Source: Mycoplasma sp. (GTDB lineage: Bacteria; Bacillota_I; Bacilli_A; Mycoplasmatales; Metamycoplasmataceae). From it: 37,666 nucleotides of DNA. Under the pieces are notes generated by a model. That model was not told where the DNA came from, ran no database searches, and saw only the letters and a list, made by a program, of their open reading frames with translations. The translations under genes and the position numbers were made by a program. Shown here one piece after another: positions 20,744 to 30,954 of this stretch (the stretch's first letter is position 1; the number at the start of each line of letters is the position of its first letter). The DNA is taken from the NCBI GenBank assembly GCA_014803855.1, contig JAAVAX010000006.1, positions 40,512 through 78,177 on the forward strand. The letters run 5' to 3'.

Positions 20744-23392
20744 TTATAATTTATTTTCATTAATTTTTATATCTAATTCTGCTAAATCTAATTGTACTGG
20801 GTCGTTGTATTCTAATTTAATATCAATTGGTTTTTGTTCACGAATTAATGTAATTTTATCTAACTCAGATAGACTATCAATTTTGTTCATAATTTGTTGC
20901 TCAATAAAATTGATTTTTTCATTTTGAGATTGGGAAGAACTTCTAGTAAATGAATTCATACCTTTAAAAATAGATTTTACAGAACCTAAAGCTATATCAT
21001 CTATCATCTCATTAAATTTTGCAGACCCTTCTTCAGTATATATTTGATATGGATTTTTTTGTGAATATTGCATAACATTAGTAGAAGATTTTAATTTATC
21101 CATTGTATTAATGTGATCTTGTCAATAAATATCAATATTATTTATTATTTGTGATCTTAAAAAATCTTGAAACAATAATGAAGAACCATTTTCATTTATT
21201 AATTTATTTTTGCTATTAAAAATGTCTAATAACTTCTCTTCAAAAAATCTTGGCAAAATATCAATTGGCAATTTAATCAAATCAGCTTTATTTATTTTGT
21301 ATTCTTGTCCAAAATTTATAAAAAATGAATCATTTATATATTTTGTTAAAAAATCATAATCAATTAATCCATTATCTAAAATGACATCTTTAGTATATAA
21401 AATCTGCTTTGATGTATTTATGATCATTCTTTGAACAACATGGGATAAATCATCTATTTCTAGAACTAAATCCCTTTGTTTATATAACATTTCTCTTTGT
21501 TTACGAACAACGTCATCATAGTTTAAAATACTTTTTCTTGAGTCATAATTAAATCCTTCAATTTTTTTCTGTGCCCTTTCAAAAGCCTTCACAATTTGTG
21601 AACCTGTTATCTTATTATCACCAAATTGTTTAAAAATTTCTTTTCATTTATCTTGAAGAGAAAATCTTTGAATTAGTCTATCCTCAATTGATAAAAAGAA
21701 TTTTGATTCACCAACATCACCTTGTCTACCTGAACGACCTTTTAATTGATTATCAATTCTTCTTGATTCAGATTTATCTGTACCTAAAACATAGAGTCCA
21801 CCAACTTCTTTTACACCTTCACCTAATTTAATGTCAGTACCACGACCAGCCATATTTGTTGCAATAGTAATTGCTCCTAATATTCCTGCTTTTTTAATAA
21901 TTTCAGCTTCAGCAGCATTTTGTTTAGCATTTAGTACAGTATGTTGTATCCCTTCAGTTGCTAACAAATTGTGTAAGTATTCAGATTCTTCAACCTGTGT
22001 TGTACCAACTAATATTGGTTGTTTTTTAGAATGAATTCTTTTAATTTCTTCTACTAAAGCCTTGTACTTAGCATTTGCAGTTAAATATATTTGGTCCTCA
22101 TGGTCAACTCTTAAAATAGGTTTATTTGTTGGAATGACATTTACTCTCATATTGTATGTTTTTATAAATTCATTTTCTTCAGTTTTTCCTGTACCTGTCA
22201 TTCCAGATAATTTTTTAAACATACGGAAAAAATTTTGATATGTAATTGTAGCAAGTGTTTTAGTTTCAGGTTCAATCTCTACATTCTCTTTAGCTTGAAT
22301 TGCTTGTTGTAAACCTTCAGAATATGAACGACCTTCCATAATCCTTCCAGTAAATTGATCCACTAATTCAATCTTATTATTTAAAACTACATATTCATAG
22401 TCTTTCTTCATAATTAAATTAGCTCTTAATGCATTTTGAATTCTATGAACATATTCAGTATTTTCAATTTTGAATAAATTATCTGTTTTGTATCACTTAT
22501 TAGCTTTATCAACACCAGAATGTGTCAATGAAATACTTTGTGTTTCTTTATCTATGTAATAATCACCAGGAACAAGAGATTTAACAAATAAATCAGCATT
22601 AGTATACAATGTTGATTCATTTTGTTCACCACCAGAAATAATAAGTGGAGTTTTAGCCTCATCAATTAAAATAGAATCAACCTCATCAATTAAAGCATAA
22701 TTTAGTCCTCTTTGGACTTTGTCAGTTATTTTTTTGACAGTATTATCTCTTAAATAATCAAAACCTAATTCAGAATGAACTGAATATGTAATGTCACATA
22801 AATAAGCTAATCTTTTCATTTGAGGTGACATTTCTGCTTTATTTAAACCAACAGTCAATCCTAACCATTTAAAAACTTCACCCATTTCTTCAGAATCACG
22901 CTGAGCTAAATATTCATTTACTGTTGAAACAATAACACCATTACCATCTAGAGCATTTAAATAAATAGGAGCAATTGAAGTTATGGTTTTTCCTTCACCC
23001 GTTTTCATCTCGGCAACTGAACCCATATCTAAAATTAAACCACCTAATATTTGAACATCAAATGGTCTTTTACCTAAAACTCTAAAAGTAGCTTCTCTTG
23101 CAACAGCAAAAGCTTCAATTCTTATATCATCTAATGTTTCTCCTCTACTTAATCTTTGTCTAAAAAATCTTGTTTTATTTTTTAATTGTTCATCACTCAA
23201 ATTTTTTATAGACTTTCCTAAATGATTAATGTTTTTTAAAAGAACTTCAGCTTCCCTAAATTCAACAGATTTAAATCCAGCCTCTTTAATGGACTTTATT
23301 CTTCTTTTTTCTTCACGTTTTTTCACTGCTTTTTCTTCTTTTAAATTAGCATTCTCTAATATAGCAGTTTTATTTCTAGAAAATATTTTCAT
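20744..23392 (-). CDS. secA: Preprotein translocase ATPase SecA
   Basis: Motor that pushes secreted and lipoprotein precursors through SecYEG. The 882-residue protein has Walker [10 protein letters not shown] (128-136), [49 protein letters not shown], the [18 protein letters not shown] helicase motif and [19 protein letters not shown]. The C-terminal region carries the [16 protein letters not shown] scaffold helix and ends without the zinc-binding SecB/lipid tail, as is usual in mollicutes. A 36-residue basic lead (about residues 1-36) precedes the core. Four open stretches are joined by UGA Trp. It lies downstream of recU and 89 nt before the AtpI-like gene. Confidence 0.98.
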
Positions 23393-23445
23393 ATAGTCTT
23401 ATTTTATTAAAAATTACAATTATATTTATATTATAAAAATTTAAA

Positions 23446-23943
23446 TTATAGCGCATCTAAAAAATCTACAATTCCTGGAAAAATAATTTCTAAGTTTGTT
23501 CCAATTTCACATATCTCTTCAAAGGATATAGATTTTTTATTTTTATAATCTATACAATCTACATCAACCTTAAATAATTTTGATTTATTTTTAAAAAAAA
23601 TTATATAGAAAGCATATCCACCCATATTTTTAATTAGTTGTAAATGCTCATGTTGATGAAGTTTTATGTTAGAAAATGGAAAACTATTTTCACTAGTTGA
23701 TTTTGCCTCAAAAGTTATATATTTACCTTCATATATTCCATAATAATCAACAGTTGATTTTTCATGAATAAATGGTGAACTTAGTTTAAGTTTATTATTT
23801 TCATTAATAACATTTCTAAATTTTATATTTAAATTATTTTTTGTAAAATAAGCAATTTTATTTTTGTTGTAATAATCTATTGTTATATTGATTATTTTTT
23901 CCAATAACATTCCTCTATTACCATATGAAATAAATTTATTCAA
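23446..23943 (-). CDS. recU: Holliday junction resolvase RecU
   Basis: Cleaves four-way junctions in recombination and repair. The 165-residue protein has NRGMLLEKIIN near its start, FIHEKSTVDYYGIYEGKYITFEAKST with the metal-binding Asp66, Glu79 and Lys81, LHQHEH, and NMGGYAFYIIFF, all family marks. The start is TTG, with AAGGAG 6 nt upstream. An extended -10 (TTTGGTATAAT, 24033-24028) lies about 85 nt upstream. It precedes secA on the same strand with a 53-nt AT-rich gap that may hold a second promoter. Confidence 0.94.
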   Translation of the reverse strand: MNKFISYGNRGMLLEKIINITIDYYNKNKIAYFTKNNLNIKFRNVINENNKLKLSSPFIHEKSTVDYYGIYEGKYITFEAKSTSENSFPFSNIKLHQHEHLQLIKNMGGYAFYIIFFKNKSKLFKVDVDCIDYKNKKSISFEEICEIGTNLEIIFPGIVDFLDAL

Positions 23944-24246
23944 AAATAACTCCTTAAATAATATATTTTAAATTGTTAAAAAAACAAGAAATTTAAATTT
24001 GATTTTAGGTATTAAAACTTATACACAATTATACCAAATTTATACCCATTGCAAAATTGAAAAGGTAATAAATTACAAATTTTTAAAATATTTTTATCTA
24101 AACTAAAACAAAATAATAAACATGTGTTTATGTATTAATTATTATGCTTAAATTCAAGTAAATTTTGACTAAAACTAACAAATATAAACAAAAAACAATA
24201 TAATTAAGTAATATATAACAACATTTCTAAGAAAGTGAGACTATTT
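23944..24246. other. Divergent intergenic region recU/HU
   Basis: About 300 nt, strongly AT-rich, with no open frame of note. It holds the recU extended -10 (minus 24033-24028; TTGCAA lies 15 nt upstream of it) and, on the plus strand, TATAAT at 24199-24204 about 40 nt before the HU start. Short A/T tracts are frequent, but no array or long dyad is seen. Confidence 0.5.
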
Positions 24247-24552
24247 ATGGATTCAAACAAAAAAGAAAAATTGACAAAATCAGAATTAATAACAAAAATT
24301 GCTGAAATTGTTGAGTTATCAAAAAATGATGTTAATCTAACTATTAATGCCTTAGTATCAATTATTATTTCAGAAATGCAAATTGGTCATGAAATTACAA
24401 TACCTGGGCTAGGAACATTTGCTAAAAAACACAAAGCTGAAAGAATTGCATCTAATCCATTAACTGGACAAAAAATTAAAATTCCTTCAAAAAATGTTCC
24501 AAAATTTAAACCAGCAAAAAACTTAAAAGAAGCAGTTGGACTAACTCAATAA
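24247..24552 (+). CDS. hup: HU-like DNA-binding protein
   Basis: Small histone-like protein that bends and compacts DNA. The 101-residue product has KLTKSELITKIAEIVELSKNDV followed by the IPGLGTFAKKHKAERIASNP arm region and TGQKIKIPSKNVPKFKPAKNLKEAV, matching HU/IHF. The arm carries ASNPLTG where RNPxTG is common. Start at ATG 24247 is preferred because AGAAAGTGAG is well placed upstream; a GTG at 24235 would overlap that site. It lies 101 nt before lepA on the same strand. In mycoplasmas HU is often the main nucleoid protein. Confidence 0.93.
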   Translation: MDSNKKEKLTKSELITKIAEIVELSKNDVNLTINALVSIIISEMQIGHEITIPGLGTFAKKHKAERIASNPLTGQKIKIPSKNVPKFKPAKNLKEAVGLTQ

Positions 24553-24653
24553 TTGCAAATATTTTAAATATTGTTGAAAAAATAAATATTTCTTAATTTA
24601 TTAAAATTTAAGTTTGTTTTTTATTGTTTTTTGTTTTAAAATAATGATATATT

Positions 24654-26444
24654 ATGGATAAAAATAAAATAAGAAATTTTGCAATAATAGCTCACATTGA
24701 TCATGGAAAAAGTACATTAGCTGATAGATTATTAGAATTCACTAATACTATTGAATCTAGAGATTTAAATGCACAACATCTAGATACAATGGATCTTGAA
24801 AAAGAAAGAGGGATAACAATCAAGCTAAATGCTGCACAAATTAAATATAAAGATTATTTATTTCATTTAATTGATACTCCTGGTCATGTTGATTTTACAT
24901 ATGAAGTATCTAGATCATTAGCAGCATGTGAAGGTGCTTTACTATTGGTTGATGCTACACAGGGAATAGAGGCTCAAACATTATCTAATGTTTATTTAGC
25001 TCTTGATAACAACTTAGAAATAATTCCTATAATCAATAAAATAGATTTACCATCTGCAGATCCAGATAGGGTAAAAGAAGAAATTGAAAATATAATTGGT
25101 ATACCTGCTAATGATGCTATTTTAATATCTGCTAAAAATGGAATTGGTATTGATAAAGTTTTTGATGCAATCATTGAAAGAATACCTGCTCCCAAAAATT
25201 GTGATTACTCTAAGCCATTAAAAGCACTAGTTTTTGATTCTTATTTCGATCCTTACCGTGGCGTTGTATTATTAACTAGATTATTTGATGGAAAAATAAA
25301 AGTTGGTGATGAATTTTATTTTATGTCATCTAATAAAAAATTTCATGTAACTGAACTAGGTATTAAAAAACCTCATGAAGAAAAAAGAGAAGAGCTATTT
25401 GCTGGTGAGGTTGGTTGAATAGCTGCTTCTATTAGAGATGCAAAAGATGTTTCAGTAGGAGATACTATAACACTAGTTAAAAATCCTACACAAGAATCTC
25501 TTCCTGGATATAAAAAATTAAATCCTGTTATTTTTTGTGGTTTTTATCCTATAGATACTGTTGATTATGACAAAATGAAAGATGCATTAATTAAAATATC
25601 ATTATCTGATTCTTCCATTACATATGAACCAGAAACATCAAAAGCTCTTGGTTTTGGGTTCAGAATAGGATTCTTAGGCTTATTGCATATGGAGATAATA
25701 AAAGAAAGATTAGAGAGAGAATTTAATGTTTCCACAATTGCAACAACACCATCTGTAGAATATAATGTTTATAAAACCAATAAAGAAATGGAAGTTATTG
25801 CTAATCCTTCAGACTTTCCTGATAAATCATACATAGACCACATAGAAGAACCATATATCAAAGCGACAATAATTGTGGATGAAAAATTTGTAGGACAAAT
25901 TATGGAATTATGTCAAAACAAAAGAGGAATTTACAAAACTATTGAATTCATAGATAATAATAGAAGAAGAATAATTTATGAATTGCCATTATCTGAAGTT
26001 ATCTTTGACTTTTTTGATAAATTAAAATCTGTTTCCAAAGGATATGCTTCATTTGACTATGAATTAATTGGATATAGACCAAGTGAAATGGAAAAAGTAG
26101 ATATTTTATTAAATGGGGACAAGATAGATGCATTTTCTATGATAGTTCATAGAGAATTTGCATATATAAGAGCTAGAGATTTAACAAAAAGATTAAAGGA
26201 TGTTATACCAAGACAAAACTTTGAAGTTCCAGTACAAGCAGTTATTGGTTCAAAAGTTATTGCAAGAGAAACAATTAAAGCTTATAGAAAGGATGTTACA
26301 GCAAAATTGTATGGTGGTGATGTAACTAGAAGAATGAAGTTATTAAAAAAACAAAAAGAAGGAAAGAAAAAATCTAAATTATTTGGTCGTGTAGAAGTTC
26401 CTCAAGAAGCATTTTTATCAATCTTGAAAGCAAATGATAAATAA
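24654..26444 (+). CDS. lepA: Elongation factor 4 (LepA), ribosome back-translocase
   Basis: Translational GTPase. The 596-residue protein has the G1 loop AHIDHGKST (13-21), [21 protein letters not shown], the EF-G-like domains with [25 protein letters not shown], and the LepA-specific C-terminus ending [26 protein letters not shown] ... [14 protein letters not shown]. One UGA Trp at 25419 separates two open stretches. There is no clear ribosome site; AT-rich sequence (TTTTAAAATAATGATATATT) precedes the ATG. It ends 3 nt from the stop of convergent ybeY. Confidence 0.98.
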
Positions 26445-26447
26445 TTT

Positions 26448-26900
26448 TTAACTCCTTTTTATTTTAACTTTATCCATTATTTCATAAACAAGTGAATTAA
26501 ATGAATTTTCATCATCTATAGTTTTATGATCTTTTCCTGATAAGTGAACTAATCCATGAGCAAACAAAAAACAAAATTCCCTTTTAATTGAGTGATTAAA
26601 TTCTAGAGCTTGTTTCTCTATTTTTTCATAAGACAAAACTATTTCACCAAGAAAATTAAAACCTAATTGTGTAGATAAAAAATTGAACTCGAATGGAAAA
26701 GATAATACATCAGTTTCTTTATCAATGTTTCTATAATTTTTCGATATTTTTTTTATCTTCTTATTATTTGTAATTAGTACATCAACTTTTAATTTTTTTT
26801 TATAGTCTAATACTTTTTTAAATACATTTAAAATCTCTTTAAATTCTTTTTCAAAAGGAAAATCATAATTATCATCTACTTCAATTGACAAAACATTCAT
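26448..26900 (-). CDS. ybeY: Endoribonuclease YbeY, rRNA maturation factor
   Basis: Single-strand endoribonuclease needed for 16S rRNA 3'-end maturation and ribosome quality control. The 150-residue protein has the conserved TDVLSFPFEF and the zinc site HGLVHLSGKDH with His115, His119 and His125. Length is typical. It lies 9 nt after the stop of the 131-residue membrane gene and has no ribosome site. A TATAAT 8 nt before the ATG suggests its own start as well. It is convergent with lepA with a 3-nt gap. Confidence 0.95.
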   Translation of the reverse strand: MNVLSIEVDDNYDFPFEKEFKEILNVFKKVLDYKKKLKVDVLITNNKKIKKISKNYRNIDKETDVLSFPFEFNFLSTQLGFNFLGEIVLSYEKIEKQALEFNHSIKREFCFLFAHGLVHLSGKDHKTIDDENSFNSLVYEIMDKVKIKRS

Positions 26901-26909
26901 ATGTATGAA

Positions 26910-27305
26910 TTATATATTAAATATAATTTCAAATATCTTTTTAGAAGAAGAAAATATTCTTACTTCATATAAGGAATTTGTTTTTACCAATTTATATAAT
27001 TCATCATTATAAAAATTTATTCTATATATATTATTACCTTGATTTATAAATTCAACATCCTCTAGAAAAAATGTTTTTGATTCTAATGTAATTGATAAAT
27101 CTTTTTGAGTAGTTAAAAGATTTATATTTGATGTAGAAAACTTTAATGAAAAATTTTTATTTTGATCAACTTCTAGTATTGCATTGTTAATTTTTTTAAT
27201 TTCAACATTAAATAAAATTAATAGAAATATGAAAGATAAAAATATTAATACAAAAACAATAAGAAATATTTTTCAACTTAAATATTTATTTATTAAATAG
27301 CTCAC
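26910..27305 (-). CDS. Single-pass membrane protein coupled to the C39 ABC exporter
   Basis: 131 residues. The N-terminus is short and mildly basic, followed by one long hydrophobic helix (KIFLIVFVLIFLSFIFLLIL, about residues 12-32). The remaining 95 residues look extracytoplasmic and strand-rich, e.g. FSLKFSTSNINLLTTQKDLS and GNNIYRINFYNDELYKLV, with no cysteine. Start GTG at 27305 has AAGGAA at good spacing and lies inside the last codons of the exporter gene (20-base overlap), a sign of translational coupling. A Trp is UGA-coded. I do not recognise a family. A role as a reduced membrane-fusion-type partner of the exporter is only an inference from position and topology. Confidence 0.65.
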
Positions 27306-29322
27306 AATCTATTTCCTTCCCTTTATATAAATAATTTTCTCTATGTGAAACTTCAATAACTATTTTATTTTTCAAATGAATTCTTAATTGATCAAAAATC
27401 AATTTTAAATTATCTTGATCAATATTTTCAAAAGCTTCATCCAATAAAATGAGTGAGGGGTTAAATGAAAATAATTTCATCAATGTTACAAATTGTTTTT
27501 GACCTGATGATAGATTTTTTCCACCTTCCTCAATTTTGGTTGATAGTTTCACATCCATATTTTCAAATAAAGTTAGCAAATTATATTTCTCTATATTGCC
27601 TAATAATATGTCTGGATTATTTTTGTTGCTTGATATAAGAAATTCATAAACTGTTGCAGTAGGCAAATACTCATTATTAGATATATAACATACTTGTTCT
27701 CTTAGTGAATTGATATTATAATAATCTAGACTTTTGTTATTAAAACTTAAATTTTTAGAGAAAATTAAAGTAGATAATATTTTAATTAATGTTGATTTAC
27801 CAATGCTATTTTTACCAATTAAATTTATATTTGAATCTATTTGTAGATTCTTCACTAATATCTTTTTATTTGAATCATTATAATTAAATTCTAAATTTTC
27901 CATTTTAACACATTTTATAATGTCTATATTTTTTTGTTTATCATTGCTATTGCATTCATCAGATAACAAGAAAAAGCTATTAATGGTATCAATGTATTGT
28001 TTAATAATAGGCTTTTCAATAAATATGGATGTTACTTGATAAAATGCATTAATAAAAAAATTATAAATTGATATAAATATAAAAATCTGACCCATTGACA
28101 AATTATCTTTTCAGATTTGATTAATAGAAAATATTATTATCAAAAACATAAATGTTGTTTTAATAATTGATTGAACCATATAATATAAAAAACCTATATG
28201 TGACGATTTAATTTTATTCATTATTGATTTATTTAAAGAGTCATTGAAACTCTTGTCTAATATAGATTTTGTGTTTCCTATTTTATATTGATCAATTCCT
28301 TTGATGATATTTAGAAAAGAATTTTTAAAAAATAATGAGTGTTTAATATTTATGGTTTCCATCTCTTGAAATTTATTCTTAAATAAAAATGTTGTTATTA
28401 TTAATAAACCTGCTGACAAAAATGAAAATAAAAATATTTGTAAATTTAATATAACTAAAATGATAGTTGATATTAATAAACAAAATACTTGTGTAACCTG
28501 ACTAAATACATACTTAGTTTTAAATGAAGAAATTTGAGCTATAATTTCAACATTTTTTAGATGCATTGATTCATCAAAATGAATGATATTTATTCAATTA
28601 ACATCAGAGATTTTTTTAATATATTTTTCCAATAAAATTATCTGGTATTTGAGTTCTAATTTACTACTAATAAATTCTAAAGAAATGTTAAGAAAAATTT
28701 TTATAAGTGAAATAATAAGAAAAATAAATGATATTCAAATAAGTAAATTGAAATTATTTAATGGAGCTATTTGATCTAAAACTATCTTTATATAATATGT
28801 TCCTATAAATGTCAGTCCAAATATAATTAATGAAATAATGCTTAATCAAATATTTTCTTTGTAAAACTTTTTGTCCAATAGATCAATTTTACTAATTGAA
28901 TCATCTTTATATTTTTTATCCTTATTGCATAATATTACTATGTTGCAAAAAATCTTTTCAAATTTATCTAATGATATTTTTTGTTTACCCAATATTAGGT
29001 CATAATAAATGACATTATTTTTACTTGTAATTTTTTCTACAATAACATAATGAAAATAACTTTCATTTGTAATGATGGAAATAATTGGATTTTTTAATTT
29101 TAATTTTTTAAATGAATCAAAATTTCCTTTTAATACTTCTGACTTCATTCCAAATCTATTTATCAAATTAGATAATTCAAATATACTTATTCCATATTTA
29201 TTATAATTAACATCTTTTTTTAAATCAGATAATGTGATTCACTTATCATAAAAATACTTATACATTGTTTGTACAACAAAGACACCACAATCTAGTTTAT
29301 CAACTTGTGTATTATATTGCAT
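27286..29322 (-). CDS. Peptidase-containing ABC exporter (C39 bacteriocin/peptide type)
   Basis: 678 residues with three parts. The N-terminal C39 cysteine peptidase has TQVDKLDCGVFVVQTMY (Gln6, Cys12), FHYVIVEKI (His91) and VIYYDLILGK (Asp108), the full catalytic set. The middle (about 155-430) holds the membrane segments of an exporter. The ATPase has Walker A GKNSIGKS (503-510), LSSGQ (604-608), LILLDEAF and the switch His (SHREN); the Q-loop Gln appears to be Asn (CYISNNEYLP). The family removes a double-glycine leader and exports the peptide in one complex. UGA Trp codons divide it under the standard code. An extended -10 TGGTATAAT lies at 29378-29371, and the 131-residue gene overlaps its end. 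No GG-leader peptide is visible nearby. Confidence 0.92.
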
Positions 29323-29370
29323 TATGTCCTAACTAGCAAGTTATAAAAAAGAAATAATTTAGTATTATTA

Positions 29371-29407
29371 ATTATACCAAAATCAATTATCTTATTTGAT
29401 ATCAAAT
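29371..29407 (-). promoter_or_regulatory. Promoter of the exporter operon with a 14-bp palindrome
   Basis: An extended -10 TTGGTATAAT reads on the minus strand (TATAAT at 29376-29371), about 50 nt before the exporter ATG. The perfect palindrome ATTTGATATCAAAT (29394-29407) covers the expected -35 position, which suggests an operator; the binding protein is unknown. Confidence 0.5.
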
Positions 29408-29475
29408 TATCAAAGGGTATTTTCTCGCTAATATCTAATTAAGTTCTATTATTTATATTGTTTGTGTAAAATGAG

Positions 29476-29504
29476 TATACATTTAACATTAGTAAATGTA
29501 TAAT
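29476..29504 (+). promoter_or_regulatory. Channel-gene -10 box overlapped by a 10-bp-arm inverted repeat
   Basis: TATACATTTA and TAAATGTATA form perfect inverted arms separated by 7 nt (29476-29502). TATAAT at 29499-29504 overlaps the right arm and ends 10 nt before the channel ATG. A protein bound to the dyad would block the promoter. It is distinct in sequence from the 29394 palindrome. Confidence 0.5.
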
Positions 29505-29514
29505 ATTAGTTAAT

Positions 29515-30651
29515 ATGTCATTAAGTGAAAAAATAATTAACAATAATAAATTAAAATTTCTAAATTTTATATGTACTAGTAGAAGCGATTATCAACAACT
29601 TGATGAAAAAAAATTAAAAAAAGCTAAATTATTTAACTGAATGTATTTATCTATAATTTTTATTGCAATTGTAATTTCTTTTATTCCTCTATTTTTTATA
29701 TCTAGTGAAAATGAATTAGTTATTATGGATAGTAAATGAATGAGTGCTTTAAACATTATTGTTTTAATTATTCTTACCATTGATTATTTATTAAGATGAA
29801 TAACATATCCAATAAGAATCAAGCACAATTCTGTAAATCCATTGCTTTTTTTCATTTTTACTAGTAGTAGTATTATGATACTAGCTTCAATATCATCTGC
29901 TGTTCTATTTGTTACTGTATCTTTTTTACCAAATGACAAAGAATTAATAAAAGTGGCTAAAGCATTATCTGTTTTAAAAATATTTAGGTTCATTTTACTT
30001 TTAAACATAATACCATCATTCAAAATATTGACTGAAGTATTTATTAGAAGTAGATCAATTGTTTTTAACTTGTTATTGGTTCTTTTTTCATTTATATTTA
30101 TTTTTGCTCTAATTATATACTCAATTGAATATTCAGCCAATCCACAAATAAACAATTATAGTGATGCCTTATATTATTCATTTATAACAGTTTGTACAGT
30201 TGGATTTGGTGATATTGTTTGTGTTACAAATGAAGGGAGATTTTTATCAGTTATTTTGGGAATTTTAGGTTCAATAGCTTTTGCTATACCCTTTGGTATT
30301 GTTGTAGGTGCATTCAATGTTAAGATTAAAGAAAAATATAAAAATATTGATCAAATGGATGTTTATTCTACAACTACATTAGTGGAAAAAACATACTTAA
30401 AATTAAATAAGAACAGGAAAACAAAAAACAAATCAGCAACTATTATATTAAACAAAATTCTTAAAAAAGATTCTGATATATCTGAAAAAATAATAAGTTG
30501 TCTAGGTGGAAGTGACAACATTGAAGTATTTGAAGAAATTGACAATAAAAAAACAAAACTAGTTATTATTAATTCAAATAAAATTAATGAGCATAAACTA
30601 GATTTGTTACTAGAAATATTAGAAATTGGATATCAATACAATCACAATTAA
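29515..30651 (+). CDS. Voltage-sensor-type potassium channel with C-terminal EIIB-like domain
   Basis: 378 residues. Six membrane segments are visible, including an S4-like helix with regularly spaced charges (Lys146, Lys149, Lys155, Arg158 in LIKVAKALSVLKIFRFIL). The pore loop has the K+ filter TVGFGD (228-233), and the last helix is ILGILGSIAFAIPFGIVVGAF. After a basic linker, residues about 310-372 read like a PTS EIIB domain: ISCLGGSDNIEVFEE, then TKL and NKINEHKLDLLLEI, but without the phosphorylated Cys, and shortened at the end. In mycoplasmas such channels would serve K+ balance and membrane potential. Four or so Trp are UGA-coded, which hides the first 109 residues under the standard code. 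No ribosome site is seen. Its stop lies 3 nt from convergent rpmF. Confidence 0.88.
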
Positions 30652-30654
30652 ACA

Positions 30655-30849
30655 CTAACGATCATTTTGAGCTTTAAATCCTTGAACTTTTTTTCCTTTG
30701 TAAAATCCACAAAATCTACAAGCTCTATGTTGTTCAATTTTTTCTGAACAATTTTTGCATGATACTAAATTCATTAATGTTAATGAATCATGTGTTCTTC
30801 TAGCTCTTTTTCTACGTTTAGAGGTCTTTCTCTTTGGAACTATAGCCAT
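30655..30849 (-). CDS. rpmF: 50S ribosomal protein L32
   Basis: 64 residues: MAIVPKRKTSKRRKRARRTHDSL followed by a CKNC...CRFCG zinc ribbon and a basic end. The sequence and length match bacterial L32 of the zinc-binding type. AGAAAGGAAG precedes the ATG and TATAAT lies at 30911-30906, so it is probably transcribed on its own rather than from the upstream membrane gene. Confidence 0.97.
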   Translation of the reverse strand: MAIVPKRKTSKRRKRARRTHDSLTLMNLVSCKNCSEKIEQHRACRFCGFYKGKKVQGFKAQNDR

Positions 30850-30954
30850 ATTTTTACTTCCTTTCTTAAATTTATTTAAATAAGTATTATTAAAAGATAA
30901 CTTAAATTATAAGACATTTTAATTTAAAATTAATATATTATCTTAATAAATGAA

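Noticed and set aside
24235-24246. GTG start of the HU gene at 24235
   Set aside because: It would use up the ribosome site AGAAAGTGAG; the ATG at 24247 is correctly spaced from it.
24553-24653. Near-palindrome AATATTTTAAATATT after the HU gene as a terminator
   Set aside because: It is short, purely A/T and has no U-run; read-through into lepA is equally likely.
29842-30155. Minus-strand open frames inside the channel gene
   Set aside because: They mirror the conserved channel helices; the plus-strand product has the full filter and S4 motifs.
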